Shown: positions 8,936-19,882 of the stretch, piece after piece | Layout: each line of letters begins with the position of its first letter | How positions within the stretch are numbered: the stretch's first letter is position 1 | Source: Syntrophaceae bacterium | GTDB lineage: Bacteria > Desulfobacterota > Syntrophia > Syntrophales > UBA2192 | DNA length: 64,000 nucleotides | Direction: 5' to 3' | Assembly (NCBI GenBank): GCA_013177795.1 | Contig: JABLXY010000004.1 | Span: forward strand, 172,001-236,000 | Notes under the pieces: model-generated | What the model was told of the DNA's origin: nothing | The model's database searches: none | The model's input: only the letters and a program-made list of their open reading frames with translations | Position numbers and translations under genes: made by a program

Positions 8936-8958
8936 CATTGCACGGGACCGTTGCAATG
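8936..8958. promoter_or_regulatory. Inverted repeat upstream of mgtC-like gene
   Basis: CATTGCA (8936-8942) and TGCAATG (8952-8958) are perfect inverted copies with nine bases between, ending 28 bases before the mgtC-like start. It could be an operator or a leader hairpin. Confidence 0.4.
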
Positions 8959-8986
8959 AGGCACTTCAGGCTGAAGGAGGTCCCAC

Positions 8987-9679
8987 ATGAACAAGGAGAC
9001 ATTGGACATCTTCATTCATCTCGTCGTGGCCATGGTGGCGGGCGGGCTGATCGGGCTCGAGCGAAGCTACTACGGGCGGCCGGCCGGCTTTCGAACCCAC
9101 ACGCTGGTCTGCATGGCCTCGAGCCTGCTGATGATCGTGACCATCTATCAGCGGGACTGGTTCACCGGGGCCATGATCGAAACGGTGCGGGTGGACCCGA
9201 CACGCATGGCCCAGGGCATTATGACGGGGATCGGGTTCCTCGGGGCCGGTGTCATCATGAAGGAGGGAGCCTCGATCCGCGGGCTGACGACGGCGGCATC
9301 GATCTGGATCACCGCGGCGATCGGAATCCTGGCAGGAGTGGGATTTTACAGTGCCCTGGTGGTTGTCACGGGGTTGACCCTGAGCACGCTGACCCTGTAC
9401 CGGCTCGTGGAGCGGCAGCTCCCCATGCTCTTCTACGTCCAAAACTTCATCCGCTTTCACCGGGACCGGGCGATGACAGACGCAGAGATCCGGGCCCTCA
9501 TGAAGGAACACGGTTTCAAGATATCGAACATGTGCCTGGCCGTCACCAACGACAAGCAGTTCTTTGACTACGATCTGATCATAAACACCAGAAAGGAGGA
9601 GAATCTGGTTCGCCTCAGTCGGAGCCTCGAAAAGAACGGGGCGGTCGTCGAATTCAAACTTTGCCCGACGAGCGACTGA
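8987..9679 (+). CDS. MgtC/SapB family membrane protein
   Basis: A 230-residue protein. Residues 1-145 contain about four hydrophobic segments with the family motif GGLIGLERSYYGRPAGFRTH and GIGFLGAGVIMKEG; the conserved Asp/Glu and Arg of MgtC (LER, FRTH) are present. The C-terminal 80 residues form a small soluble ACT-like domain, as in MgtC proper. MgtC proteins are inner-membrane factors linked to growth in low magnesium and, in pathogens, to modulation of the F-type ATP synthase. An AAGGAGG site directly precedes the start. Standing alone and divergent from larA, it has no clear operon partner here. Confidence 0.85.
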   Translation: MNKETLDIFIHLVVAMVAGGLIGLERSYYGRPAGFRTHTLVCMASSLLMIVTIYQRDWFTGAMIETVRVDPTRMAQGIMTGIGFLGAGVIMKEGASIRGLTTAASIWITAAIGILAGVGFYSALVVVTGLTLSTLTLYRLVERQLPMLFYVQNFIRFHRDRAMTDAEIRALMKEHGFKISNMCLAVTNDKQFFDYDLIINTRKEENLVRLSRSLEKNGAVVEFKLCPTSD

Positions 9680-9788
9680 AGGCCGCTTTTTCATCTGAAG
9701 TGGGATGTGTGCACGGTTTTCGGCAAATCTTTTAAAATCAGCATCGTATCCCAGAAAAAGGATGGCCGGAGATGAAAGGAAAAAAGAT

Positions 9789-9842
9789 TTGACAGAGGAA
9801 TAAGAATTTGTTAATAGATAATTTCTAAAAATAAGCATTATC
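9789..9842 (+). promoter_or_regulatory. Promoter and Fur/PerR-like operator
   Basis: TTGACA (9789-9794), a 17-base spacer and TAATAG (9812-9817) form a sigma-70 promoter. Overlapping and following the -10 box is the inverted pair GATAAT (9817-9822) and ATTATC (9837-9842) in very AT-rich DNA, the kind of element bound by Fur-family regulators. It lies directly before a fur/perR-like gene, so autoregulation is likely. Confidence 0.5.
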
Positions 9843-9859
9843 ATTATGTCGTGCCTTCC

Positions 9860-10306
9860 ATGTATGCCAGGAATCCCGAAATACGAGTCGAGGAGATGCT
9901 TGCCAAGCTGAAGGAACGGGACTTCCGCATAACGCCGCAGCGCCTCGCCATTCTCAAAATACTCGCTGAAAGCAAGGGTCATCCAAGCGTCGATGACATC
10001 TATCAGACAGTAAAGGTGGAGTTTCCCACGACAAGCGTGGCGACCGTCTACAAAACCGTATCGCTTCTGAAGGAACTAAACGAGGTCCTCGAGCTCAGCT
10101 TCCCCGATGGGAGCAACCGTTACGACGGCAACAACCCCTCACCGCACCCGCACGCGATATGCGTCAAATGCAGGAAGATCATGGATCCCGAGCTGATGAA
10201 CATCGATCCCCTGGTAGAGGAAATAAGCCGCAAGACGGGATATAAAATATACTACGAGGAGCTTGAATTCTTCGGCCTCTGCCCCGAATGCCAGAAGCAG
10301 AATTGA
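9860..10306 (+). CDS. Fur family transcriptional regulator, probably PerR-like
   Basis: A 148-residue Fur-family protein counted from the ATG at 9860; a GTG at 9851 is an alternative start. The N-terminal winged helix carries RITPQRLAILKILAES and TSVATVYKTVSLLKE. The C-terminal dimer domain has HPHAICVKC and CPEC, the two CxxC pairs that bind structural zinc in PerR and many Fur proteins. PerR proteins sense peroxide by metal-catalysed oxidation and repress catalase and peroxidase genes. The next gene downstream is katG, 127 bases away in the same direction, which favours PerR over Fur, but sequence alone does not separate them. Confidence 0.87.
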   Translation: MYARNPEIRVEEMLAKLKERDFRITPQRLAILKILAESKGHPSVDDIYQTVKVEFPTTSVATVYKTVSLLKELNEVLELSFPDGSNRYDGNNPSPHPHAICVKCRKIMDPELMNIDPLVEEISRKTGYKIYYEELEFFGLCPECQKQN

Positions 10307-10403
10307 GAACGCCGTTTTTTTTACCATGCTGTGAATAATAATTCTCTGTAGAGACGAATAATCATGCGCAACAAGGCAACGATACCCGGAATTTGGAAGA
10401 TGA

Positions 10404-12635
<2,232 letters not shown>

Positions 12636-12676
12636 CAGAGACGCGTCGGGGAGTTGTCTGTGGGAAGGGGAGCAGC

Positions 12677-12740
12677 GGGCGGTGAAGCCGCCGGCGTAAC
12701 CGGGCACCGCCCCCTCCCTGCTCATCCCGCCGGGATGAGC
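12677..12740 (+). terminator. Two consecutive hairpins after katG
   Basis: GGGCGGTG (12677-12684) pairs with CACCGCCC (12705-12712), and GCTCATCCC (12720-12728) pairs perfectly with GGGATGAGC (12732-12740) across a three-base loop. There is no T-run, so they may be a weak terminator, a message-end protector or a leader structure for the next gene. Confidence 0.4.
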
Positions 12741-12796
12741 GATGGGACGTCAACCATTCAGATCAAATCTAATCGAAAGGGAGGTATTGGAGAGAC

Positions 12797-13990
12797 ATGG
12801 CGACGGAGTACGATTTCTGGAAGATTTTTCCCCGGATGCCGAAGAAGGTCATGATCGGCGACATCACGATCCGCGACGGGTTTCAGCACGAGGAGAAGTT
12901 CATCTCCACGGCGGCCAAGATTTTCTACGGCCAGGAGAGCATCCTGGCGGGCTGCAGGGAGCTGGAGGTGACGAACCTGGGCAGCCCCGAGGGGATTCCC
13001 CAGTTCCGCGACGCCGAACAGGTGATGCAGGCCATGCGCAGCGACGGGTTCAGGAAGCGCTGCGCCCGGGCGAAGATCGACATCGACAAGGACGTGACCT
13101 TGACGTGCGTGACGATCCGCGAGCCGGCGGTGGACCGGGCCATCGAGATGAAGAAGAAGGGCTACGGTCCGGACCGGATTTTGATGATGGTGTCGACGGA
13201 TCCGGAGCATCACTTTGCCAACTCGGGCACGACGCTGACGCAGTACTGGCGTGAGGCGGAGCGCTGCATCAAGAAGGCGACGGATGCGGGAATCAAGATG
13301 TGCGGCACGGTGTCGACGATATGGGGCAGCCCGATCAGCGGGGCGACGAAGCTGGAGGACGCGGTGGAGTTCACGAAGCGGTGGTTCTCGATCGGGGCCT
13401 TTGACATCGAGCACGCAGACCATGACGGGTCGGCCAACGCGGCGGACGTGTACCGGTATTTTTCGATGATCCTGGATGCGATGCCGAACCCGGAGGCGCA
13501 CCTGTGCCACCTGCACGAGACGAAGCGGATCGCCTCGTCGTCGATTTTGGCGGCGCTGCAGGCGGGGATATGCCGGTTCGAGGGGACGTTCGGAGGGCTG
13601 GGGGGCCAGCCGGCGAACTTCCTGGACGACTGCCCGGTCCGCGGCACCGGCGAATACTATTACAAGGATCCGCGCTACGTGGGTCTGATCTGCCTGGAGG
13701 ATCTTCTGGTGCAGATCGACGAGCTGGGGATCGAGCACGGCTACGACGTGGACCGGATGCTGTGGCTGGGCCAGAAGATGGAGAAGACGATCGGCCGCAG
13801 GCTGCGCAGCGAGGCGGTGATCAACGGCCGGACGGAGAAGGCGGGGCATCCGCGCTTTGCGCGCCCGGGCCTGAAGAAGCTCATCGAGAAGGAAGGCGAG
13901 AAGCCCGGCCAGCGGGTTCCGCCCGATTGGCCCGAGAAGGCGCAGCTGCCCGAGAAGTGGGGCCCGTCGGCGCCCGTTTGGAAGAAGTAG
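12797..13990 (+). CDS. HMG-CoA lyase-like (pyruvate carboxyltransferase fold) TIM-barrel enzyme
   Basis: A 397-residue protein with a DRE-TIM metallolyase domain. The N-terminal metal-binding signature appears as IGDITIRDGFQHEEKF, and the barrel ends with HLHETKRIASSSILAALQAG and RFEGTFGGLGGQPAN, matching the His-x-His metal ligands and G-rich strand of hydroxymethylglutaryl-CoA lyase, isopropylmalate and citramalate synthases. The C-terminal 100 residues are extra and charged. Members make or break carbon-carbon bonds next to a carboxylate with a divalent cation. No pathway neighbours are present, so lyase or synthase activity and substrate cannot be assigned. Start supported by an AGGGAGG site. 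Confidence 0.75.
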   Translation: MATEYDFWKIFPRMPKKVMIGDITIRDGFQHEEKFISTAAKIFYGQESILAGCRELEVTNLGSPEGIPQFRDAEQVMQAMRSDGFRKRCARAKIDIDKDVTLTCVTIREPAVDRAIEMKKKGYGPDRILMMVSTDPEHHFANSGTTLTQYWREAERCIKKATDAGIKMCGTVSTIWGSPISGATKLEDAVEFTKRWFSIGAFDIEHADHDGSANAADVYRYFSMILDAMPNPEAHLCHLHETKRIASSSILAALQAGICRFEGTFGGLGGQPANFLDDCPVRGTGEYYYKDPRYVGLICLEDLLVQIDELGIEHGYDVDRMLWLGQKMEKTIGRRLRSEAVINGRTEKAGHPRFARPGLKKLIEKEGEKPGQRVPPDWPEKAQLPEKWGPSAPVWKK

Positions 13991-14001
13991 ACTGAACGTC
14001 C

Positions 14002-14034
14002 GCGGCAGGGGAAGATTTTCTCTTCCCCTGCCGC
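14002..14034 (+). terminator. Perfect 14-bp hairpin after the lyase-like gene
   Basis: GCGGCAGGGGAAGA (14002-14015) pairs with TCTTCCCCTGCCGC (14021-14034), starting 12 bases after the stop codon at 13990. No T-run follows, but it is paired with a second terminator 40 bases on. Confidence 0.6.
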
Positions 14035-14072
14035 CCGGTCGAAGACGGAAGCGGACAGCGAGATACCAAAGA

Positions 14073-14105
14073 AAACGGGACCTTGAACACAAGGTCCCGT
14101 TTCGT
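14073..14105 (+). terminator. Rho-independent terminator
   Basis: AAACGGGACCTT (14073-14084) pairs with AAGGTCCCGTTT (14091-14102) around GAACAC, followed by a T-rich stretch. It closes the G+C-rich metabolic region; the lower-G+C metal island begins just beyond. Confidence 0.75.
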
Positions 14106-14225
14106 TTGCTGGCTCCCCGTGTGCAACCCTCTTCATAACCGTTCTCGTTCTCCGGCTGTTAACCGAAAACCTGCAATATCGATTGGTTATAAATTTGTGG
14201 CTGGTTTTAGGTGCAGGAAACATTC

Positions 14226-16376
14226 TTAATCTGATTTTACTTTCAAGGCTGGGTTCTCATGAAGCGTCCGCGTTGCGTTAAGCAATGCAAGAAGGGCGGT
14301 TCCCATATCGGCGAAGACGGCTTCCCACATAGTCGCCATCCCAAAAGCCCCTAGAAAAATGAAAACGCCTTTGACGGAAAAAGCCAACGCGATATTTTGC
14401 CAGACAATTCGACGGGTATGCTTGGCGAGCCCGACCGCTTCGGCCATTTTTGCCGGTGCGTCGGTCATCAGCACCACATCGGCGGTTTCGATGGCGGCGT
14501 CCGAACCGAGGGCACCCATGGCCACTCCCACATCTGCCCGGGCCAAGACCGGCGCATCGTTGATACCATCTCCAACAAAGGCAACCTTTCCGTCCCCTTT
14601 GGTATCCGTGAGGATTTGTTCGAAAATGCGGACCTTGTCTTCGGGTAGCAATTCGGCATGAAATTGATCCAGATTGAGAGCCTTGGCAACGCTTGCGGCG
14701 GCGCACGCGTTGTCCCCCGTCAACATCACAAGTTTCGAAACCCCATCTGCCCGCAGCCGTTCCGCGGCCTGCTTGGCATCCGGTTTGAGCTGGTCTCCGA
14801 TTAGAATGTAGCCGGCGTATTGATCATCCACCACTACGTGGGCCACGGTGCTGTCAAAAACACATTGCCCATGGTCGAGCTGTCTCTCATGCAAAAGTGC
14901 ATCGTTGCCGACGGCGATAATTTTTCCGTCAAAGAGAGCTTTTACCCCTTTTCCGGGAATGGCAACGTGGTCGCTTACCAGCGATTCATCGATAGCAAGT
15001 CCTTTGCTCTTCATCGCTTCTACGATGGATTTGCCGATGGGATGATCGGAGTGCAGCTCCACCGCAGCGGCCATTTGCAGCACCTGATCAGATGAAAATC
15101 CATTGTCGGTCACGACCCGATCCACCGTGAAAACGCCGCATGTCAAGGTGCCGGTCTTATCAAAGACCACTGTTTTGACTTTTGAAAGGGCATCGATAAA
15201 CATTGATCCCTTAATCAAGATTCCGCTGCGCGAGGCCCGGCCGATTCCACCGAAATAACCGAGCGGGATGCTGACCACCAGAGCACAGGGACAGGAGATC
15301 ACCAGTAAAACCAAGGCGCGATATATCCAGGTCGAGAATTGAGCGTCATTCATGAGCAGTGGCGGAACCAGGGCAATAGCCGCTGCGATGGCCACCACCG
15401 CCGGTGTATAGTAACGGGCAAAAGTAGTGATGAACTTTTCAGTGGCCGCCTTTCGGGTAGCCGCGCTTTCCACCAGTTCCAATACGCGCGCAATCGAAGA
15501 CGCCTCAAAAGGCTTTGTGACTTGAACCGCGAGCGCCGAGGACTTGTTAATACTGCCAGCAAGGACGAGGTCTCCCGGACGTATTTGAACAGGAACCGGT
15601 TCGCCGGTCAAAGGTGACGTGTCTATCTGCGAGGTTCCTTCAATCACCTTGCCATCTAGGGCGATTTTCTCGCCGGGCTTGACCAGGATGATTTCGCCCA
15701 CGTTCACTTTCTCGGGTGTTGTTTCCTTAAAACCGCTTGCGGTTCTGAGCAAAGCCCGGTTTGGTCGAGCCGCCAATAGCCCGCGGACTGATCGTCGAGA
15801 CTTGGAAACCGCCATATCCTGAAGCAGTTCGCCGACCTTGAAAAACAACATCACTCCAACCGCTTCGGATAACGCATGAATGGCCATGGCCCCGACCGTG
15901 GCAAGGACCATGAGTACATTCTCATCGAAGAACTGTCCGCGCCTCAAGGTCCGCAGCGCACCTGTGAATACGCTCCATCCGGACAGCAAATATGCCATTA
16001 ATACAATGGGATATTCCACCCACGCCCATGGCAGTTGGTGTAATTGGTCTTCAGTAAACAGGTGAACCGCAAAAATAATGCCCGCGATGACGATAACCCC
16101 GACTTGCTTTCGAAAATTGCCTGCCTCTGTTGGCCGGTCGATGTCCGCTTTCGAATCCTGGGTTGTGGTCTCGATCTTGACGTCGGGTTCGATCCGCATG
16201 ATTGTCGCGAGAGCTTTCGATAAATCAGCCGCCCTCAAATGCAAAGTAAGGTTGGCGAAATCCAAAGTCGCCGCTTCAACGCCTTCGGTTTTTAACAGTT
16301 CCCGCTCGATCTTGGCCGCGCAGGCGGCGCAATCCAGATTTTGAACCCGGAACCTCTTTTCTTGAATGGTTTGCAT
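14226..16376 (-). CDS. Heavy-metal P1B-type ATPase (Zn/Cd/Pb type)
   Basis: A 716-residue inner-membrane metal exporter. Residues 1-65 are a heavy-metal-associated domain with the DCAACA metal site (C16, C19). Transmembrane segments follow; the phosphatase motif TGEP is at 257-260, the metal-channel motif CPC at 362-364 and the phosphorylated Asp at 406 in DKTGTLT. HSDHPIG is the nucleotide-domain HP motif and GDGINDAPVLARADVG the hinge. CPC with DCAAC near the N-terminus favours the ZntA/CadA group over Cu exporters, though SCPCALVV occurs in both. It is the last gene of the minus-strand arm of the metal regulon, 18 bases after the phosphoesterase gene. Confidence 0.93.
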   Translation of the reverse strand: MQTIQEKRFRVQNLDCAACAAKIERELLKTEGVEAATLDFANLTLHLRAADLSKALATIMRIEPDVKIETTTQDSKADIDRPTEAGNFRKQVGVIVIAGIIFAVHLFTEDQLHQLPWAWVEYPIVLMAYLLSGWSVFTGALRTLRRGQFFDENVLMVLATVGAMAIHALSEAVGVMLFFKVGELLQDMAVSKSRRSVRGLLAARPNRALLRTASGFKETTPEKVNVGEIILVKPGEKIALDGKVIEGTSQIDTSPLTGEPVPVQIRPGDLVLAGSINKSSALAVQVTKPFEASSIARVLELVESAATRKAATEKFITTFARYYTPAVVAIAAAIALVPPLLMNDAQFSTWIYRALVLLVISCPCALVVSIPLGYFGGIGRASRSGILIKGSMFIDALSKVKTVVFDKTGTLTCGVFTVDRVVTDNGFSSDQVLQMAAAVELHSDHPIGKSIVEAMKSKGLAIDESLVSDHVAIPGKGVKALFDGKIIAVGNDALLHERQLDHGQCVFDSTVAHVVVDDQYAGYILIGDQLKPDAKQAAERLRADGVSKLVMLTGDNACAAASVAKALNLDQFHAELLPEDKVRIFEQILTDTKGDGKVAFVGDGINDAPVLARADVGVAMGALGSDAAIETADVVLMTDAPAKMAEAVGLAKHTRRIVWQNIALAFSVKGVFIFLGAFGMATMWEAVFADMGTALLALLNATRTLHENPALKVKSD

Positions 16377-16394
16377 ATAGTGATTCCTCGCTGT

Positions 16395-17174
16395 TTATCT
16401 ATCACGAGACGCCAATTTATAAATTTCGCACCTATCGGGCGTATCCCCGATAAGAAGCCTTTGGGCGTCCCGTCGAAGAAAACCTCGCTCACCTATCAAA
16501 GCGATCACCCGATCCACGTCGTAATCAACTCGCCTGATTTGCAGAGTTTTCCAATCGCTATCGTATATTACATATTTTGCGCGCGGATCGCCATCTCGGG
16601 GTTGGCCGACTGCGCCGACATTGACGATATACCGATATTTCGACCTAAGTTGAATGGTTTCCTGCTGCAATGGATCGAACTGAAGATCCTTTCCATCATA
16701 ACCCATGAGCATCATGTGGTGGGTGTGCCCGACGAAGGCAATGTCGAAACCATTTGACGTAAATGTCTCCCTGATTTCCGAAAAACTCATGTGGTTCAAG
16801 TAATCCGTCGGTGAATCAGGCGGGCAGCCATGCACCATGAGCGCCCCTTCCATTTCCAGATAGCGGGGAAGCGTTCCAATATAGCGCAACGACGCAGATG
16901 TTAAATATTTCAGGGTCTGTTCCAGGGAGCGTAACGCTTGGGTTGAAAAATCGCCACGATATTTCTTATCCAGCACAGCCAGTTCGTGGTTGCCGAGAAT
17001 ATTCGGTATGCACCGCTTTTCCAAAAGGTTAAGGACTTCTTCTGGTTGTGGACCATATCCGATGGCGTCGCCCAGATTGACAACCCGGTCAACACCTGAC
17101 CGCTCAATATCTTCCATGCAGCAGCCAAATGCTTCAAAATTGCCATGAATATCTGACATCACCGCTATTCTCAT
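16395..17174 (-). CDS. Metallophosphoesterase family protein
   Basis: A 259-residue calcineurin-like phosphoesterase of the YfcE/MJ0936 type. All dinuclear metal-site motifs are visible: SDIHGNFEA (D8, H10), NLGDAIGYGP (D36), GNHE (61-64), the His of MVHGCPPDS and GHTHHMML. Relatives are cytoplasmic phosphodiesterases or protein phosphatases dependent on Mn, Ni or Zn. It lies directly downstream of a Ser/Thr kinase gene (20 bases apart) and upstream of the metal ATPase. A role as the cognate phosphatase of that kinase is an inference from position; hydrolysis of a small nucleotide is equally open. Confidence 0.83.
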   Translation of the reverse strand: MRIAVMSDIHGNFEAFGCCMEDIERSGVDRVVNLGDAIGYGPQPEEVLNLLEKRCIPNILGNHELAVLDKKYRGDFSTQALRSLEQTLKYLTSASLRYIGTLPRYLEMEGALMVHGCPPDSPTDYLNHMSFSEIRETFTSNGFDIAFVGHTHHMMLMGYDGKDLQFDPLQQETIQLRSKYRYIVNVGAVGQPRDGDPRAKYVIYDSDWKTLQIRRVDYDVDRVIALIGERGFLRRDAQRLLIGDTPDRCEIYKLASRDR

Positions 17175-17194
17175 AGCTTAGCTAAACGCCTCTC

Positions 17195-19183
17195 TCATTT
17201 CGCCGAATCGCCAACAGCGGCACTTTCAACTGTTCTGAAACCAATTTCCTCGAATCCCTCCCAAGGGAAACGCTCAACGACCGTGGGCAAAGAATTTTTA
17301 TCCTTTGGAGCCCCCTCGACCCCACCAATAACCGCATAGCGATGTGTTTTCGATACTCCCCCGGATGGCTGGCCCTGTCCCTCTGTAAAAACCCATTCAC
17401 CGATTTCATGGTTCAGCCCCTTTATGCCCAACAGGTTCGGTGAAAAAGACGCGGCTGACAGTAAAAAATCGGAGCCCATCGGCTCAGCGCCGCCTTTGGC
17501 GCTCGGATTTGGCTCAGGGGATGCGTTGCTCCGCTTCTCTCCCGGCCAATTCTCCATTTCGTTTTGCCAGTCTCCCATCATCCGCATCATACCTTCCATT
17601 GGTGGTACACTAACATCTCTTGAGGGTTCTTTCACCGTCGAGCTGTCGGTCCCCTTGACCATGGCAAAGAGCATTTCCACTTGTGTCGGCAGTCGTCTGC
17701 CAAAATATTGAGCGAAAGCCGAAGCGCCATAACCGGTGACGCGAAGGACGGGGCTGGACGCATAGGCTGGATCGCTTGTATGAAATTCGTTGTTGCGGTA
17801 AACGATCGGTTCATACCCCGAACGTACCTCGCCCAACAAAAACCAGTTTGCTCCATTGCCTTTTACTACGCCGCTTTCTATGGAAATTTTTGAAAGGTTA
17901 TGATTCAAGAAACCCACAAACTGCTGATTCGTGACGAAGAACTCGTCCATATAAAAGGGAGCGACCTGAACCGACTGTTCATCATCTCCACCCGCTACAT
18001 CGGGAATCGTAAACGCTCCTCCTTGAATGAAGTGCTGTTTGCCAAGGTGTTCAGCCGCGAAGGATTCATCCTTACCCGGCCTTGATTTGGTTTCGTGTTG
18101 GCTAATGGATGTCGATAAGGCACCCTTTTGCGTTCGCAAACCGGGTTCGCCCGTTAGATGCCAGATGGTCATTGACGTGACCAATAGCACCGCGGCAATG
18201 ATCCCTGCCCATATCCATTTGGCGTTCGAAAAAGGGGAAGCGGAATTTGATCTGGACCATTTTTCTGCCTTTTTTTGAAGCTCCAGTCCCTGGATGACGC
18301 GTTCAAGTTGTCCGAGCAAGTCCCGGACCGACTCCGTCCGCTCGTCTCTGCTCTCGGCCGTGGCCATTTGAATGATTCGGTCCAGCTCCTGGAAAAAAGG
18401 TGATTCGGTTTTGGCCAGTTTTGCGTTTTTAAACGGCGTCGTTCCAGACTTGATTTTGCCGTCAACGGCTTCAAAAAGTATCTTGCCCAGGGAATAAACA
18501 TCGGCGCGCTGATCGGCCCTTTTGAAATCGAAAAAATGTTCCGGAGACATGTAGTGAGGCGAACCTTTCACGTCCATGGACTGGGTGACCGGTTTCAGCC
18601 TGCTCGAACGGGCCAGGCCGAAATCGGCGATTTTGGGCGTGTCCTGGTCCATGAGAATATTTTCAGGTTTGAGATCGCGGTGCACGATGCCGCTGTCGTG
18701 CAGTGCCATCACACCCGCCAACAGGGGAAAAAAATACCGCCTCACCCAGGTCTTGATAAGAGCCTCTTCCGGGTAGAATCCTTCCTCAGACATGGTGTCT
18801 CTAAGAGACCCGCCGGGAATGTATTCCATGGCGATGTACTCTACGGACGCGTCCTGATCGCACTTTTTTACGGTGATGGCGTCATGGTCGAAAACCTGTA
18901 AAATATTGGGGTGCCGAATCTGAGCCATGGCCTGGACTTCCCGCCTGAACCGCTGGACCAGTGTTTCGGCCTCTTCATCGCCCTCGTCGATGGATTCGAG
19001 CCATTCCCGCGAAACAACCTTGATTGCCACATCGCGATTCAGATTGTTCTGGTGCGCACGATAGACCTCGCCCATTCCGCCCTTGCCGAGAAATCCGAGG
19101 ATCACCCATTTATTGTTGAGCACATCCCCGACCTTGAGCGTGGTTTTGCATGAAGTTGTCATCTCATATGCTTTCAACGCCAT
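17195..19183 (-). CDS. Transmembrane Ser/Thr protein kinase fused to an FGE/SUMF1-like domain
   Basis: A 662-residue protein. Residues about 24-300 are a complete Hanks-type kinase: glycine loop GKGGMGEVY (33-41), catalytic Lys55 in VAIKVV, HRDLKPEN (168-175) and DFG (187-189). A single membrane segment lies at about 323-342. The outer part (about 375-650) begins IQGGAFTIPDVAGGDDEQSV and continues MDEFFVTNQQFVGFLN, like formylglycine-generating-enzyme/sulfatase-modifying-factor domains, here probably a ligand or protein-binding sensor, since FGE catalytic cysteines are not evident. Lying in a metal-resistance operon next to a phosphoesterase, it may sense the periplasm and signal by phosphorylation. 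MTTSC eight codons in (start 19162) is an alternative start. Confidence 0.87.
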   Translation of the reverse strand: MALKAYEMTTSCKTTLKVGDVLNNKWVILGFLGKGGMGEVYRAHQNNLNRDVAIKVVSREWLESIDEGDEEAETLVQRFRREVQAMAQIRHPNILQVFDHDAITVKKCDQDASVEYIAMEYIPGGSLRDTMSEEGFYPEEALIKTWVRRYFFPLLAGVMALHDSGIVHRDLKPENILMDQDTPKIADFGLARSSRLKPVTQSMDVKGSPHYMSPEHFFDFKRADQRADVYSLGKILFEAVDGKIKSGTTPFKNAKLAKTESPFFQELDRIIQMATAESRDERTESVRDLLGQLERVIQGLELQKKAEKWSRSNSASPFSNAKWIWAGIIAAVLLVTSMTIWHLTGEPGLRTQKGALSTSISQHETKSRPGKDESFAAEHLGKQHFIQGGAFTIPDVAGGDDEQSVQVAPFYMDEFFVTNQQFVGFLNHNLSKISIESGVVKGNGANWFLLGEVRSGYEPIVYRNNEFHTSDPAYASSPVLRVTGYGASAFAQYFGRRLPTQVEMLFAMVKGTDSSTVKEPSRDVSVPPMEGMMRMMGDWQNEMENWPGEKRSNASPEPNPSAKGGAEPMGSDFLLSAASFSPNLLGIKGLNHEIGEWVFTEGQGQPSGGVSKTHRYAVIGGVEGAPKDKNSLPTVVERFPWEGFEEIGFRTVESAAVGDSAK

Positions 19184-19191
19184 GGTCGCTT

Positions 19192-19503
19192 TCAGTCTCC
19201 ATTACCGGGTTTGCCTCGCAGCGACTGAATTGTTCCGGATTGTTTGTCGATGAGGACCTCATCGATGAGACCGCCGTCCTTTTCTACTATTCTGGCAATG
19301 TAATAGCGCCCGGTGTTTTTTAAATCCTTCAGGCCGTATTTTTCCCATTGATTGTCATTAATGTGCCGGTTGATGATGATTCTGGCAGTGGCCGTTCCCA
19401 TGCCGTCAAAATATTTTGCCAGGGCATCCTGCTCAGCGCCTGCCAGCTCCACATCCGTCGATCTTTGGGACTCACCTGTTTGATAATCTTTTTTTGATTG
19501 CAT
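19192..19503 (-). CDS. Hypothetical protein in metal operon
   Basis: 103 residues counted from the ATG at 19503, which is preceded by GGAAAGGAAG at good distance; an upstream in-frame start at 19542 would touch the previous gene and lacks this site. No signal peptide or membrane segment. The C-terminal half (RYYIARIVEKDGGLIDEVLIDKQ) alternates charged and hydrophobic residues like a beta-rich PepSY-type or binding fold, but I do not recognise a family. It lies 8 bases before the kinase-FGE gene, so the two are probably made together. Confidence 0.65.
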   Translation of the reverse strand: MQSKKDYQTGESQRSTDVELAGAEQDALAKYFDGMGTATARIIINRHINDNQWEKYGLKDLKNTGRYYIARIVEKDGGLIDEVLIDKQSGTIQSLRGKPGNGD

Positions 19504-19542
19504 GGCGACACTTCCTTTCCAATTTATAGCAACCGACACCAT

Positions 19543-19809
19543 TTATGGCTGAGAGAGTATTTGCCTCATTTTAATAAATTCTTCCCGTGAGATTTCCCCT
19601 CTGGCGAATCGCGCCTTCAAGATAGCCTCGGAATCGAAACGATCCTGAGACGGTCCCTGCGGGCCATGCGCTTGGGCCTTAAATATCCGAATTGCAAGAT
19701 ACACAATCAAAAAAATAACCAAGCCCCATATCAGCAGAGACAGTAAACTCCCCGGGAAAAATCCACCCCACCAGCCTCCTGACATAGGTCCGTAATCGCA
19801 GCCCCACAT
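19543..19809 (-). CDS. Small membrane protein with SHOCT domain
   Basis: 88 residues: a Gly/Trp-rich start, one hydrophobic segment (SLLSLLIWGLVIFLIVYLAI, about 22-41) and a C-terminal SHOCT motif, EAILKARFARGEISREEFIK. SHOCT domains are short two-helix units seen at the ends of many small membrane proteins; function is not established. A paralogue lies in the right arm of this island (25,669-26,034), and in both arms SHOCT follows a ZraP-like gene. Confidence 0.8.
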   Translation of the reverse strand: MWGCDYGPMSGGWWGGFFPGSLLSLLIWGLVIFLIVYLAIRIFKAQAHGPQGPSQDRFDSEAILKARFARGEISREEFIKMRQILSQP

Positions 19810-19882
19810 GACCAGATCTCCTTATCGGTTTAATAGCGAGGCGGCCGGAAGCCGCCCGGCCGTCTCATCATCTTTATTGATG

